Source: Sphingopyxis sp. H050 (GTDB taxonomy: Bacteria; Pseudomonadota; Alphaproteobacteria; Sphingomonadales; Sphingomonadaceae). Taken from it: 64,000 bases of DNA. Made by a program: the position numbers and the translations under genes. How positions within the stretch are numbered: the first letter of the stretch is position 1; each line of letters begins with the position of its first letter. Shown piece by piece: positions 53,560 to 64,000 of this stretch. The DNA lies in contig NZ_LNRZ01000010.1 in NCBI RefSeq assembly GCF_001468265.1, positions 107,146 to 171,145 of the forward strand, in the 5' to 3' direction. The notes below the pieces were generated by a model, which did no database searches, was not told where the DNA came from, and was given only the letters and a program-made list of their open reading frames with translations.

Positions 53560-54600
53560 CTAGACGCCGCGGTCTACATAGTTTGCGGCGAAGCGCAGCT
53601 TGGTGTCGCGGCTGGCGCCGTCGGGCAGGTCGAAGACGACGCGCTTGTTCGGGAAATCGATCTCGACGCGGTCGAACAGCGCCAGGCTGTCCATGCCGAG
53701 CAACAGCGCCGGCCGGTCGTTGAGGCCCAGCGCGCGGAACGCCTGGCTGTCGGCGAAGCTGACCGGCAGATCGTTCACGTCCATGCCGTTGATCACGATG
53801 CGCTTGATGGCGGTGCGCGTCGCGGAAACCGTCTCGCCGGTCACCGCGCCCAGCGTCGTCGCGACGAAGGGCAGCCGGTTCGCGCGCCGGTCGGCGACGA
53901 GCTTCTGCAGCGCAAGGTTGCCGACGCTCGTCTGCGCCCCCGTATCGACGATCACGTCGATGCGCTTGCCGTTCAGCCGGGCGTCGGACAGGATCAGCCG
54001 CCCCGCCGAATTGCGCGCGGTAACGACGATCGCATCGTCGTCCTTGATCAGCGACGGTGCACGGCGGCGGGTTTCGAGCACCTGCATGCTTTCCTTGCGG
54101 AAATCGATGAGGATGCGGCGCTGTTCGAGCATGTCGACCCCGATCAGCCCGGCGGCGCCGATATGCCGGCCGAAAAAGGCCGGGGCGTCGACCCCGGCGA
54201 GGTGCAGGTTCGACATCTGCAGCGCGGCGATACGGTAACTCGGCACCGTGGTCGAACTGCCGATCGTCGCCAGCCGCAGCTTCGCGCCCTCGACGAGTCC
54301 CAGTCGCTCGGCGAGCTCGCGCGCGATGACGGTGCGCTCGGCGCCGGTATCGACCAGGAAGGAATAGGGCCCCTTGCCGCCGATCATCACCTGCACCGAC
54401 ATCCGCCGCGTCGCATCGAGATCGAAGGGCTGGATGAAGGGAACGACGGTGACGGGCGGCAGCACGGTTTCGGCGGGCGGCGTTGCCGGCGCCGCAGTGC
54501 CGGGCGCTGAGGCTGGCGCGGGCGGTTGCGACGCGCCGGTCGGCAGCGGCGCCGCCAGCAGCAGGGCCGTTGGGACGAACCGCTTCCATGCATGGGGCAT
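53560..54600 (-). CDS. Exported protein with two retropepsin-like aspartic protease domains
   Basis: 346 residues. A signal peptide (FVPTALLLAAPLPTGA) and an Ala/Pro-rich linker precede two retropepsin-like domains: one around D84 (FLVDTGAERTVIA) and one around D219 (VIVDTGAQTSVGN), each followed by hydrophobic flap-like segments. A tandem pair could form one active site within a chain, as in pepsins. ATG 54600 has AGAGG upstream; 54609 is possible. Placed between the helicase and pdeM. Substrate unknown. Confidence 0.85.
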   Translation of the reverse strand: MPHAWKRFVPTALLLAAPLPTGASQPPAPASAPGTAAPATPPAETVLPPVTVVPFIQPFDLDATRRMSVQVMIGGKGPYSFLVDTGAERTVIARELAERLGLVEGAKLRLATIGSSTTVPSYRIAALQMSNLHLAGVDAPAFFGRHIGAAGLIGVDMLEQRRILIDFRKESMQVLETRRRAPSLIKDDDAIVVTARNSAGRLILSDARLNGKRIDVIVDTGAQTSVGNLALQKLVADRRANRLPFVATTLGAVTGETVSATRTAIKRIVINGMDVNDLPVSFADSQAFRALGLNDRPALLLGMDSLALFDRVEIDFPNKRVVFDLPDGASRDTKLRFAANYVDRGV

Positions 54601-54691
54601 CACAGGCATCCTCTTTCCGTATATATTTTGCCGCAATACTACGCCTCATGCGCAGTCGCAGCAAGCGAAACGCCGGTCACGCGCGATCCCG

Positions 54692-57100
54692 CTAATCGGG
54701 ACGCATCGCTTCCTCGGCCAGCGTATCGGCGAGCTCGCCGAGCAGCGCGTCGTCGAGGTCCGACGCCGCGACATTCTCGCGCCCGATCAGCACCAGCGCG
54801 GGGATTGCGAGCGGGCTGACGCGCTCCAGCTGCTTGTGCAGCATCGTTCCCGCCGCGCGGTCGAGCAGGTCGCCGAGCCGCGCGACGTCGGTCAGCCGCT
54901 CGCGCGCATCGGCCCAGGCGGCTTCGAGCAGCAGATGATCGGGCTCATATTTCCTGAGGACGTCGAAGATCAGGTCGGTCGAAAAGGTCACCTGCTTGCC
55001 GGTCTTGCGCTTGCCAGGATGCTGGCGCTCGATCAGCCCGCCGATCACCGCGACCTCGCGAAATGCGCGCTTCAGCAAATGCGAGCTTTCGACCCATTCG
55101 ACGAACTCTTCGGACAATATCTCCGCATCGAACAGATTTTCGGGATGCAGGACCGGGCGCAGCGACCAGATCGCCAGCGCATAGTCCGACGCGACGAAGC
55201 CCAGCGGCTGCAACCCCGCGCGCTCCATCCGCTTGGTGATCAGCATGCCGAGCGACTGGTGCGCGTTCCACCCCTCGAAGGGGTAACAGATCATGTAGTG
55301 ATGCCCCTCGTGCGGGAAGGTCTCGACCAGCAACTCGCCGGGGCGCGGCAGCACCGATCGCAGCGCCTGCATCTCCAGCCAGAAGCGCACATCCTCGGGA
55401 AAGCGCTGCCAGCTCGTCGGATCGGCCAGGAAGCCGCGCACCCGGTCGGCGAGCCGCGTCGACAGCGCCATGCGCGCGCCGACATAGGAGGGGATGCGCG
55501 CGGGCTTGGTCGTCGCGCGGACGATCAGGTCGGTGTCGCGGATGCTTTCGACCTCGAGGCTCAAACCCGCGAAGGCGAAGGTGTCGCCGGTGACGAGCGT
55601 GCTCGCGAAATATTCCTCGACGCTGCCTAGGCGCCGCCCGTTCTTGAAGCGCACGTCGAGCGTCGGCGCATCGACGATGATCCCCGCGTTCAGCCGGTGC
55701 TGCGCGGCGAGCCGCGGATGCGCGATCCGCCAGCCGCCCTGCCCGTCGGGCGCGAGGCGGCGAAAGCGGTCGTAGCTTTTGAGCGCATAGCCGCCGTCGC
55801 GCACGAAGCCGAGCAGGCGCGCGAAGGTTTCGGCATCGACCCACTGGTAGGGTGCGGCGCTGCGAATCTCGGCGAGCAGCGCCTCTTCCTGAAACGGCGC
55901 GGCGCAGGCGAGCGCCATCACATGCTGCGCGAGCACGTCGAGCGCGCCGGGGCGGAAGCGGTCGGCGTCGCGCTCGCCCGCCTCGACCGCGTCCAAGGCC
56001 GCGCGCGCCTCCAGATATTCGAAGCGGTTTCCGGGCACGATCAGCGCCTTGCTCGGTTCGTCGAGCCGGTGGTTCGCGCGTCCGATCCGCTGGAGCAACC
56101 GCGACGATCCCTTGGGCGCCCCCATCTGGATCACGCAATCGACGTCGCCCCAATCGAGCCCGAGGTCGAGGCTGGAGGTCGCGACGAGCGCGCGCAGCCG
56201 CCCCTCGGCCATCGCCTGCTCGGCGCGCTGGCGCGCCTCGCGGTCGAGGCTGCCGTGATGGATGGCGATCGGCAAGCTGAGGTCGTTGACCTTCCACAGC
56301 TCCTGAAAGATCAGCTCGGCGAGCCCGCGCGTGTTGCAGAAGATGATCGTCGTGCGGTTCGCCGCGACCACTTCCATCACCTGATGCACCGCCCAGCGCC
56401 CCGAATGCCCCGCCCATGGCACCGCGCCCGCGGGCAGCAATATGTCGATGTCGGGATCGGCGCCCGCCTCGCCCTCGACCAGCGTCACGCGGCCGGCATC
56501 GGCATCGGGCGCCAACCAACCGCGATACTGGTCGGGATCGGCGATCGTCGCCGACAGCCCAACGCGGCGCAAGTTCGGGGCGATATGCTGGAGCCGCGCC
56601 AGCGCCAGGCTCAGCAGGTCGCCGCGCTTGCCGGGCGCAAAGGCGTGGATCTCGTCGATCACCACGGTCTTCAAATCGGCGAACATCGTGAAGCTGTCGG
56701 CATAGGACAGCAGCAGCGACAGCGATTCAGGCGTCGTCAGCAGGATGGTCGGCGGCCGGCTCCGCTGGCGCGCCTTCTTGTCCGAACTGGTGTCGCCGCT
56801 GCGGCTCTCGACGCTGATGTCGAGCCCCATCTCGGCGATCGGCCCCAGCAGATTGCGCTCGACGTCGGCGGCGAGCGCCTTCAGCGGTGACACATAGAGC
56901 GTGTGCAGCCGGTCGGAAGGATGCTCGGCCAGATCGACGAGGCTCGGCAGGAATCCCGACAGCGTCTTGCCCGCCCCCGTCGCGGCGACCAGCAAGGCGC
57001 TCTCGCCGCGCCGCCCGGCTGCAAGCATATCGGCCTGATGCCGCCTGAGCCGCCACCCGCGCGCAGCGAACCAGTCGGTAAAAGGGGCGGGGAGGGACAT
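54692..57100 (-). CDS. Ligase-associated DEXH-box helicase (Lhr-like)
   Basis: 802-residue DNA helicase. Walker A VAATGAGKTLSG, DEIH box (VIDEIHAFAPGKRG), SAT motif (GLSATIADPD), helicase C motif QRIGRANHRLDEP, then an Lhr-type C-terminal domain. ATG 57100 (MSLPAPFTDWFAARGW). The open frame extends to 57301, but that part is a translated repeat and should be excluded. In other bacteria it sits with an ATP-dependent ligase and nuclease; neither is here. Confidence 0.93.
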   Translation of the reverse strand: MSLPAPFTDWFAARGWRLRRHQADMLAAGRRGESALLVAATGAGKTLSGFLPSLVDLAEHPSDRLHTLYVSPLKALAADVERNLLGPIAEMGLDISVESRSGDTSSDKKARQRSRPPTILLTTPESLSLLLSYADSFTMFADLKTVVIDEIHAFAPGKRGDLLSLALARLQHIAPNLRRVGLSATIADPDQYRGWLAPDADAGRVTLVEGEAGADPDIDILLPAGAVPWAGHSGRWAVHQVMEVVAANRTTIIFCNTRGLAELIFQELWKVNDLSLPIAIHHGSLDREARQRAEQAMAEGRLRALVATSSLDLGLDWGDVDCVIQMGAPKGSSRLLQRIGRANHRLDEPSKALIVPGNRFEYLEARAALDAVEAGERDADRFRPGALDVLAQHVMALACAAPFQEEALLAEIRSAAPYQWVDAETFARLLGFVRDGGYALKSYDRFRRLAPDGQGGWRIAHPRLAAQHRLNAGIIVDAPTLDVRFKNGRRLGSVEEYFASTLVTGDTFAFAGLSLEVESIRDTDLIVRATTKPARIPSYVGARMALSTRLADRVRGFLADPTSWQRFPEDVRFWLEMQALRSVLPRPGELLVETFPHEGHHYMICYPFEGWNAHQSLGMLITKRMERAGLQPLGFVASDYALAIWSLRPVLHPENLFDAEILSEEFVEWVESSHLLKRAFREVAVIGGLIERQHPGKRKTGKQVTFSTDLIFDVLRKYEPDHLLLEAAWADARERLTDVARLGDLLDRAAGTMLHKQLERVSPLAIPALVLIGRENVAASDLDDALLGELADTLAEEAMRPD

Positions 57101-57180
57101 AGGTTGACCGTGGGGCGGGACAGGAATGGGTGCAATGCTTTCTTGATGGTGGGGTAACGACCGGACCACGAGGTTCATAT

Positions 57181-57294
57181 CATCGTCATCCTGAACTTGT
57201 TTCAGGATCCATGGCTCGCCGTTTCCTTCGGCACTGCGCCAAATTCGAGCGCAGACCATGGATGCTGAAACAAGTTCAGCATGACGAGAATTGA
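57181..57294. repeat. Long repeat element, family F (copy 1)
   Basis: 114 bases, nearly identical to 63453-63566 (six mismatches by eye). The ends form an imperfect inverted repeat around CTGAACTTGTTTCAGG and CTGAAACAAGTTCAGC. It lies between the helicase and the SRPBCC gene. Confidence 0.85.
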
Positions 57295-57325
57295 TGGGCA
57301 ACTCTCCACCCCAAAGCCGCCGTCC

Positions 57326-57793
57326 CTAAATCTGCGTGCTCACCCTCTTCAGCAACCCGCGCCAATGCTCGCCAAGCCGCCGTTGGAACAGCATCAGGTC
57401 GAAGCCGTGACGCGCGACATGCTTCTGCGGGATCGCATCCCAGCCGCGATGCTCTACCGTCACGCGCGTTTCAGCGCCGACCGTCTCGAAGCGCACATCG
57501 ACCTCGGTCGCCTGATCCGCAGCAAAGCTCGGGACGCGCCAGCCGAACGCCAGCCGTTCGCCGGGCAGCCAGTGGCGCACCGGTCCGATCTCCCATTCTT
57601 CGCCGTCGGCGAAGCGCGTGACGAGGCGGCCGTCGGGGCCCGCCGGGTCGAAGCGCAGCACCCCGTCGCCCTTCGATGTGATTGGGAACAGCGGATGGCT
57701 CGTCCACCAGCGGCCGATCCCGTCGGTGAAGGCTGTAAAGGCCACCTCGGGCGTCGCCGCGACGCGCAGCGCGACGATGACGGCGGCGGTCAT
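57326..57793 (-). CDS. SRPBCC/AHSA1-family protein
   Basis: 155 residues of the START-like ligand-binding fold. Typical start TAAVIVALRVAATPEVAFTAFTDGIGRWWTS and the terminal VEHRGWD region. Function unknown. ATG 57793 overlaps the stop of the ArsR gene (ATGA), so it is in a coupled three-gene operon with it and the VOC gene. Confidence 0.85.
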   Translation of the reverse strand: MTAAVIVALRVAATPEVAFTAFTDGIGRWWTSHPLFPITSKGDGVLRFDPAGPDGRLVTRFADGEEWEIGPVRHWLPGERLAFGWRVPSFAADQATEVDVRFETVGAETRVTVEHRGWDAIPQKHVARHGFDLMLFQRRLGEHWRGLLKRVSTQI

Positions 57794-58116
57794 TCGCTCC
57801 CCTCGACATGGCGTTTGAACGCGCCAAGCTGGTGCGACCACAGCGCCTCGGTCTCGGCGAGCCAACGCTTGAGCTCGTCGGTCGCGCCGTCTTTCAGCGA
57901 ATAGATGCGGACGCGCGCGTCGAAATCGGGATGCCCATCCTCGACCAGCCCGCCTTCCTTCAGCGCGCGCAAATGCCGGCTCATCGCGGGGGGCGCGAGT
58001 CCGAGTTCGCCGGCCAGCTCGCCCGCGCTGCGCGGCCGCTGCCCCAGCAGCTCGACCGCGCGGCGCCGCTTGGGGTCGGCAATCGCCGCCAGCATCCGGT
58101 CGATCGCGGCGCTCAA
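57790..58116 (-). CDS. ArsR-family transcriptional regulator
   Basis: About 108 residues from TTG 58116 (overlapping the VOC stop); ATG 58095 gives 101. Winged helix with LAAIADPKRRRAVELLGQRP, ELAGELGLAPPAMSRHLRALKEGGLV and RVRIYSLKD. No metal-binding Cys is visible, so it is probably not an arsenic/metal sensor but part of an ArsR-SRPBCC regulatory pair. The frame continues to 58401 only as a VOC shadow. Confidence 0.84.
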   Translation of the reverse strand: MSAAIDRMLAAIADPKRRRAVELLGQRPRSAGELAGELGLAPPAMSRHLRALKEGGLVEDGHPDFDARVRIYSLKDGATDELKRWLAETEALWSHQLGAFKRHVEGSE

Positions 58117-58586
58117 TCGTCGAGCCGCGTCTTCGTCGTGAAACCGCCCTCGGCGTCCCATTCGTCCGAGGTCTTGTCCGCGACCGTCACGCCAAAGGTC
58201 CAGATATGCCCCTCGGGATCCTTGGCGCGATAGGTGCGGTCGCCATAGAATTGCGTCTCGGGCTCGGCGATGATGGCGGCGCCCGCCGCGCGCGCCCGCT
58301 CGCAATGCGCGTCGATATCCTCGCCCGCGCCCAGTTGGACATGCACCGTCTGCGTGTTCTTGCCGCCGAGGTTCGCGGGGCTGCGATGGTCGTCGGACCA
58401 TTCGTTGCCGATCATGATCGTCGAGGCGCCATATTCCATCTCGCTGTGCGCGAGGTTGCCGGCCTCATCGAGCAGCACGAAGACCGGTTCGAACCCGAAC
58501 GCCTCCTCCAGCCAGCGGAACGCCGCCTTGCTGTCCTTATAGCAGAGGGCGCTCGAAAGCCCCTTCGATCGCGGATGGTCGGCCAT
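58113..58586 (-). CDS. VOC-family (glyoxalase-like) protein
   Basis: 157 residues. Single VOC module pair, with LCYKDSKAAFRWLEEAFGFEPVF and GDRTYRAKDPEGHIWTFG. Could be a dioxygenase, glyoxalase or resistance protein; no substrate clues. ATG 58586. First gene of VOC-ArsR-SRPBCC. An AT-rich dyad lies upstream, shared with glsA. Confidence 0.86.
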   Translation of the reverse strand: MADHPRSKGLSSALCYKDSKAAFRWLEEAFGFEPVFVLLDEAGNLAHSEMEYGASTIMIGNEWSDDHRSPANLGGKNTQTVHVQLGAGEDIDAHCERARAAGAAIIAEPETQFYGDRTYRAKDPEGHIWTFGVTVADKTSDEWDAEGGFTTKTRLDD

Positions 58587-58609
58587 GTCTCGTCTCCCGA
58601 GTCGGTCAT

Positions 58610-58650
58610 TTAATTTCATATTTATAGAATATTTTCTCGAAAATGAAAAT
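58610..58650. promoter_or_regulatory. AT-rich divergent promoter with palindrome ATTTTC-TC-GAAAAT
   Basis: Very AT-rich for this genome. Contains ATTTTCTCGAAAAT (58631-58644), a perfect dyad, and an imperfect ATTTCAT/ATGAAAT pairing. Between the divergent VOC operon and glsA; a site for the ArsR regulator is a reasonable guess. Confidence 0.4.
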
Positions 58651-58685
58651 ACATGCAATCGCGAATGAAGTTGCTAGGAAAAGCC

Positions 58686-59624
58686 ATGACCGATCTCGCC
58701 CGCTGCGTCGCCGAAGCCTATGACGTCGCCCTGCCGCACCGCGGCCAGGGCAAGGTCGCCGACTATATCCCGGCGCTCGCCAAGGTCGATCCGAACCGGT
58801 TCGGCTTCGCGCTCGCGCTTCCCGACGGCACCCTCCACACCGCGGGCGACGCCGACATCCCCTTCTCGATCCAGTCGGTGTCGAAGGTCTTCACGCTGGC
58901 GCTCGCGCTTCGCCGCGTCGGCAGCGCGCTTTGGGACAGCGTCGGGCGCGAGCCGTCGGGCAGCGCGTTCAACTCGATCGTCCAGCTCGAAAGCGAAGCC
59001 GGAATCCCGCGCAATCCGCTGATCAACGCCGGCGCGATCGCGACCACCGACCGGCTGATCGACGGCCGCGACGGCGACGCGACCGTCGAGGAAATCCTGC
59101 AATTCCTGCGCGCCCGCGCCGGCGACGCGAGCATTGCGATCGACGGGGAGGTCGCGTCCTCCGAATCGCAGACCGGGGCGCGCAACCGCAGCCTCGGCTA
59201 TTTCATGCAGGCGTTCGACAATCTCCGCCATCCGGTCGAAGATGCGGTGGGCGTCTATTTCCGCCAGTGCGCGATCGCCATGAGCTGCCGCCAGCTTGCG
59301 AAGGCGGGGCTTTTCCTCGCGATGGAGGGCCGCGATCCGCTGACCGGCGAGCAGATCATCGAGCCGCATCGCGCGCGGCGCATCAACGCGATCATGATGC
59401 TCTGCGGCCACTATGACAATTCGGGTGAGTTCGCCTTCCGCGTCGGTCTGCCGGGCAAGAGCGGCGTCGGGGGCGGCATCCTGTGCATCGCGCCCGGACA
59501 GGGGTCGATCGCGGTCTGGTCGCCGGGGCTCAACGAGGCGGGGACGTCCTTGGTCGGCGCGATCGCGCTCGAACATTTCGCTTATGCGGCCGGCTGGTCG
59601 GTGTTCGATTCCAGCGTCGGCTGA
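58686..59624 (+). CDS. glsA: Glutaminase
   Basis: Hydrolyses glutamine to glutamate. Serine-dependent beta-lactamase-like fold, 312 residues. Catalytic S64-x-x-K67 in SIQSVSKVF. Other blocks are [40 protein letters not shown] and [12 protein letters not shown] 58686 has AGGAAA upstream; the frame opens 11 codons earlier. Convergent with rlpA, 3 bases apart. Confidence 0.94.
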   Translation: MTDLARCVAEAYDVALPHRGQGKVADYIPALAKVDPNRFGFALALPDGTLHTAGDADIPFSIQSVSKVFTLALALRRVGSALWDSVGREPSGSAFNSIVQLESEAGIPRNPLINAGAIATTDRLIDGRDGDATVEEILQFLRARAGDASIAIDGEVASSESQTGARNRSLGYFMQAFDNLRHPVEDAVGVYFRQCAIAMSCRQLAKAGLFLAMEGRDPLTGEQIIEPHRARRINAIMMLCGHYDNSGEFAFRVGLPGKSGVGGGILCIAPGQGSIAVWSPGLNEAGTSLVGAIALEHFAYAAGWSVFDSSVG

Positions 59625-59627
59625 CTC

Positions 59628-60032
59628 TCAATCGTCGTTCAGCAGCGCCAGCTTCACGCGCGCGGTGCCGCTGCGGTGCATGCCGATCTCGCGCGCGGCG
59701 GCTTGGCTGATGTCGATCACGCGGCCGCGCGAAAAGGGACCGCGGTCGTTGATGCGGATGACGACGCTGTCGCCGTTCGACACGTTGGTGACGCGCACCA
59801 TGCTGCCGAAGGGCAGCGTGCGGTGGGCGCCGGTCATCTGACCGGGGTCGAAGCGTTCGCCGCTCGCGGTGCGGTTGCCGGCGAGTTCGTTGCCGTAATA
59901 GCTCGCCATTCCGCCGTCGATTTCGGTGACATCCGGGGCCTCGATCGCCACGTCGTCGGTGGTGTCCAAATCCTGCGCGGCGGCCGAAACCGTCAGCAGC
60001 ATCGGCATCAACAGGGCTGAAAAGACCCGCAT
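59628..60032 (-). CDS. rlpA: RlpA-like septal ring protein (DPBB fold)
   Basis: 134 residues. Signal peptide (MRVFSALLMPMLLTVSA) and a double-psi beta-barrel (MASYYGNELAGNRTASGERFD, AHRTLPFGSMVRVTN, INDRGPFSRGRVIDIS). RlpA proteins are lytic transglycosylases acting on naked glycan at the septum; no SPOR domain is present, so this is the short form. Ends LALLNDD. Confidence 0.88.
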   Translation of the reverse strand: MRVFSALLMPMLLTVSAAAQDLDTTDDVAIEAPDVTEIDGGMASYYGNELAGNRTASGERFDPGQMTGAHRTLPFGSMVRVTNVSNGDSVVIRINDRGPFSRGRVIDISQAAAREIGMHRSGTARVKLALLNDD

Positions 60033-60068
60033 GACATCTTCCCCCTTTTTGGTGGAGCGCCAAAAGCA

Positions 60069-60096
60069 GCGGCGGCCTGTCCTGACAAGCCGCCGC
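60069..60096 (-). terminator. Terminator downstream of gyrB
   Basis: GCGGCGGC (60069-60076) and GCCGCCGC (60089-60096) with inner TGTC/GACA, followed on the minus strand by GCTTTTGG. Likely ends gyrB transcription. Confidence 0.65.
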
Positions 60097-60131
60097 GCGT
60101 TGGATCGAACCGAATTTACGTCGGGATGGTG

Positions 60132-62768
<2,637 letters not shown>

Positions 62769-62782
62769 CTAGTTTCGGAGCC

Positions 62783-63205
62783 ATGAAACACAGTCTCCCG
62801 CTCGTCCTCGCCCTCTCGCTCGCCGCCTGCAGCCAGCCCGCACCGCCCGCCGATAATGCGCCCGCACTCGGCGGCGACCCGATCGCGGCGCGCGCGGTCA
62901 TGATCGGCACCGAGGGGCCGAGCCTGCCCGCCTGTTCCAGCATCAGCCGCGTCAAGGACGGCGGCACCGACGTCTATTGGGCGCCCGGCGAAACGCGGGC
63001 GGTCAAGGCGAAGCTCGCGGGCGGCGCGAAGGTGTCGCTCTGCGAAGCGGCCGATAACGACGCGTGGTTCGGCGTCGTCTTCGCCGCGCCGGGAACCGAT
63101 CAGGACATGTGCGGCGTCGGCAAATCGGTGCCGAACGCGCGCGAATATCAGGGTCCGTGCCGCTGGGGCTGGATCAAGGGCGGCACGGTCCGGCTGGGGG
63201 CTTAA
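62783..63205 (+). CDS. Hypothetical lipoprotein
   Basis: 140 residues. Signal with lipobox LAAC (C16). The body has paired cysteines (LPACSSI, VSLCEA, DMCGVG, GPCRWGW), suggesting disulphides. No family recognised. ATG 62783 (MKHSLPLVL). Divergent from gyrB with a ~107-base gap. Confidence 0.75.
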   Translation: MKHSLPLVLALSLAACSQPAPPADNAPALGGDPIAARAVMIGTEGPSLPACSSISRVKDGGTDVYWAPGETRAVKAKLAGGAKVSLCEAADNDAWFGVVFAAPGTDQDMCGVGKSVPNAREYQGPCRWGWIKGGTVRLGA

Positions 63206-63600
63206 AGCCACAAAAGCCCCGCATTTACGCATGCGATTTGTGTCCTTTGTGGTCTTAAGGCGACAAAAGATACGGACGTGCGCGTCGAAACTGTCTCCTT
63301 TGTCGCTTTAGGCCGGCTGCCGCGGGCTGGCGACGATCGACGATTTGAAAGAGCCATGGGCGAAAGCTGACACAGCGGAATAATGTAGGAAAGGGGGATT
63401 TTCCCTCTTGAGGGAATGGCTGTAATCGAGGGGACTATTGCCACATTCGTAGCATCGTCATCCTGAACTTGTTTCAGGATCCATGGCCAGCGGTTTCCTT
63501 CGGCGCTGCGCCAAATGCGAGCGCAGGCCATGGATGCTGAAACAAGTTCAGCATGACGAGAATTGAGGGGGAAGTCCCACCCCAAAGCCACTTTCGAAAA
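63206..63600. other. Noncoding gap after the lipoprotein gene
   Basis: Two adjacent stem candidates, CCACAAA/TTTGTGG (63208-63214, 63246-63252) and GCGACAAA/TTTGTCGC (63260-63267, 63299-63306), precede the long repeat at 63453-63566. The translated minus-strand frame here (starting near 63591) is repeat-derived, so I call no gene. Confidence 0.65.
63453..63566. repeat. Long repeat element, family F (copy 2)
   Basis: 114 bases matching 57181-57294 at all but about six positions, same orientation. Neighbouring text CCACCCCAAAGCC also follows both copies. Confidence 0.85.
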
Positions 63601-64000
63601 CTACCCCCTACAATCCTCGATCACGCGCCCGATCTCGGACTGCACCGGCAGGGTCAGCGCGCCGCCGCCCGGCGCTTCGAGCGCGAAGCGGCCGCGGCTG
63701 AAGGCGATGCGGTCGAGGCGGATGTCGCCGGCCGGCACGCTCGCCGCGCCGCCGTCGAAGCGGATCTGGTCGGTCCCGGCGCTGGTGCGCAGCGCGACAT
63801 TGCCGTCGAGGGCGGAGGTGAGCCGGATGCCGCCGCCGCTGCACGTCATGGTCAGCAGCGGGCCCGGGTTGCCGGCCTGAACGAAGCTCGCGCTGCGGCT
63901 GCCCGCGTCATAGCGCCACGCGCCCGGATCGACCGCGCGCTTCTCCCACGATCCCGCCGCCGCCGGCGCGGGGGCCGGAACGGGACTGGGGGTCGGGGCC
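63601..64000 (-). CDS. Hypothetical protein, 5' end beyond the window
   Basis: Open from the right edge to a TAG at 63601-63603 (133 codons). An Ala/Pro-rich linker (PSPVPAPAPAAAGSW) precedes a compact region with WRYDAGSRSASFVQAG, TMTCSGGGIRL and ALEAPGGGALTLPVQSE, ending VIEDCRG. It resembles small exported beta-rich proteins; I do not recognise a family. The start is outside the window. Confidence 0.7.
   Translation of the reverse strand, partial: APTPSPVPAPAPAAAGSWEKRAVDPGAWRYDAGSRSASFVQAGNPGPLLTMTCSGGGIRLTSALDGNVALRTSAGTDQIRFDGGAASVPAGDIRLDRIAFSRGRFALEAPGGGALTLPVQSEIGRVIEDCRG

Noticed and set aside
57101..57301. 67-residue N-terminal extension of the helicase
   Set aside because: It translates the family F repeat (RHAELVSAS and similar); the family N-terminus is MSLPAPFTDWF at 57100.

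Overview
The window is 64 kb of GC-rich chromosome from an alphaproteobacterium, most likely a sphingomonad (Sphingopyxis/Sphingomonas type). The evidence is a gene set typical of that group: mipZ beside panC, divK with a DUF3572 partner, lptB-rpoN, mmcB, COQ9, the block DUF3576-leuS-lptE-holA, short zinc-free L33 and L36, and a large TonB-dependent receptor. I see no phage, insertion sequence, CRISPR array, tRNA or rRNA. Coding density is high. Most gaps hold dispersed inverted-repeat elements of several families.

Layout. 1-5.4 kb: prs (cut by the left edge), a membrane-anchored LytTR regulator divergent from a DUF2306 membrane protein, then nadE and gltX. 5.6-10.7 kb: tonB behind a Zur-like palindrome, rpmG, divK, DUF3572-HAD-RidA-DUF482, and a Sel1 protein. 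10.8-17.5 kb: panC, mipZ, a phosphohexomutase, lptB-rpoN, rpmJ, and a HAD phosphatase. 17.7-24.6 kb: a secreted prolyl oligopeptidase divergent from aminopeptidase P, a thioesterase, a small-transcript region, then ribD-ribE. 24.9-29.9 kb (minus strand): EamA, COQ9, feoAB, ssb, mmcB. 30-34.1 kb: an ene-reductase, then on the minus strand an HTH-fused ribB with a degenerate ribA domain, ribH, and an ankyrin protein. 34.2-38.6 kb: SCO, YcgN, a YgjP-type protease, PBP1A and msrB. 38.7-42.2 kb: a translationally coupled type III polyketide synthase-methyltransferase-flavoprotein operon, divergent from a DUF4402 protein. 42.2-49.7 kb: YggS, a ThiE-like protein, DUF3576, leuS, lptE, holA. 49.9-57.1 kb: a TonB-dependent receptor, pdeM, a tandem-domain aspartic protease and an Lhr-type helicase. 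57.3-59.6 kb: VOC-ArsR-SRPBCC and glutaminase. 59.6-64 kb: rlpA, gyrB, a lipoprotein, and a gene cut by the right edge.

Most genes are housekeeping. The parts most worth a second look are regulatory or unusual. (a) The LytTR/DUF2306 pair has two near-identical 15-bp direct repeats exactly 21 bp apart between the genes. (b) The HTH-RibB-degenerate-RibA fusion has a perfect inverted repeat filling the 17-bp spacer of its own predicted promoter. (c) The type III PKS operon has the same enzyme composition as phenolic-lipid clusters. (d) The DNA-repair pair helicase/PdeM lacks its usual ligase and nuclease and encloses a two-domain retropepsin. (e) The gap 22225-22526 has opposed terminators and a possible 36-residue ORF.
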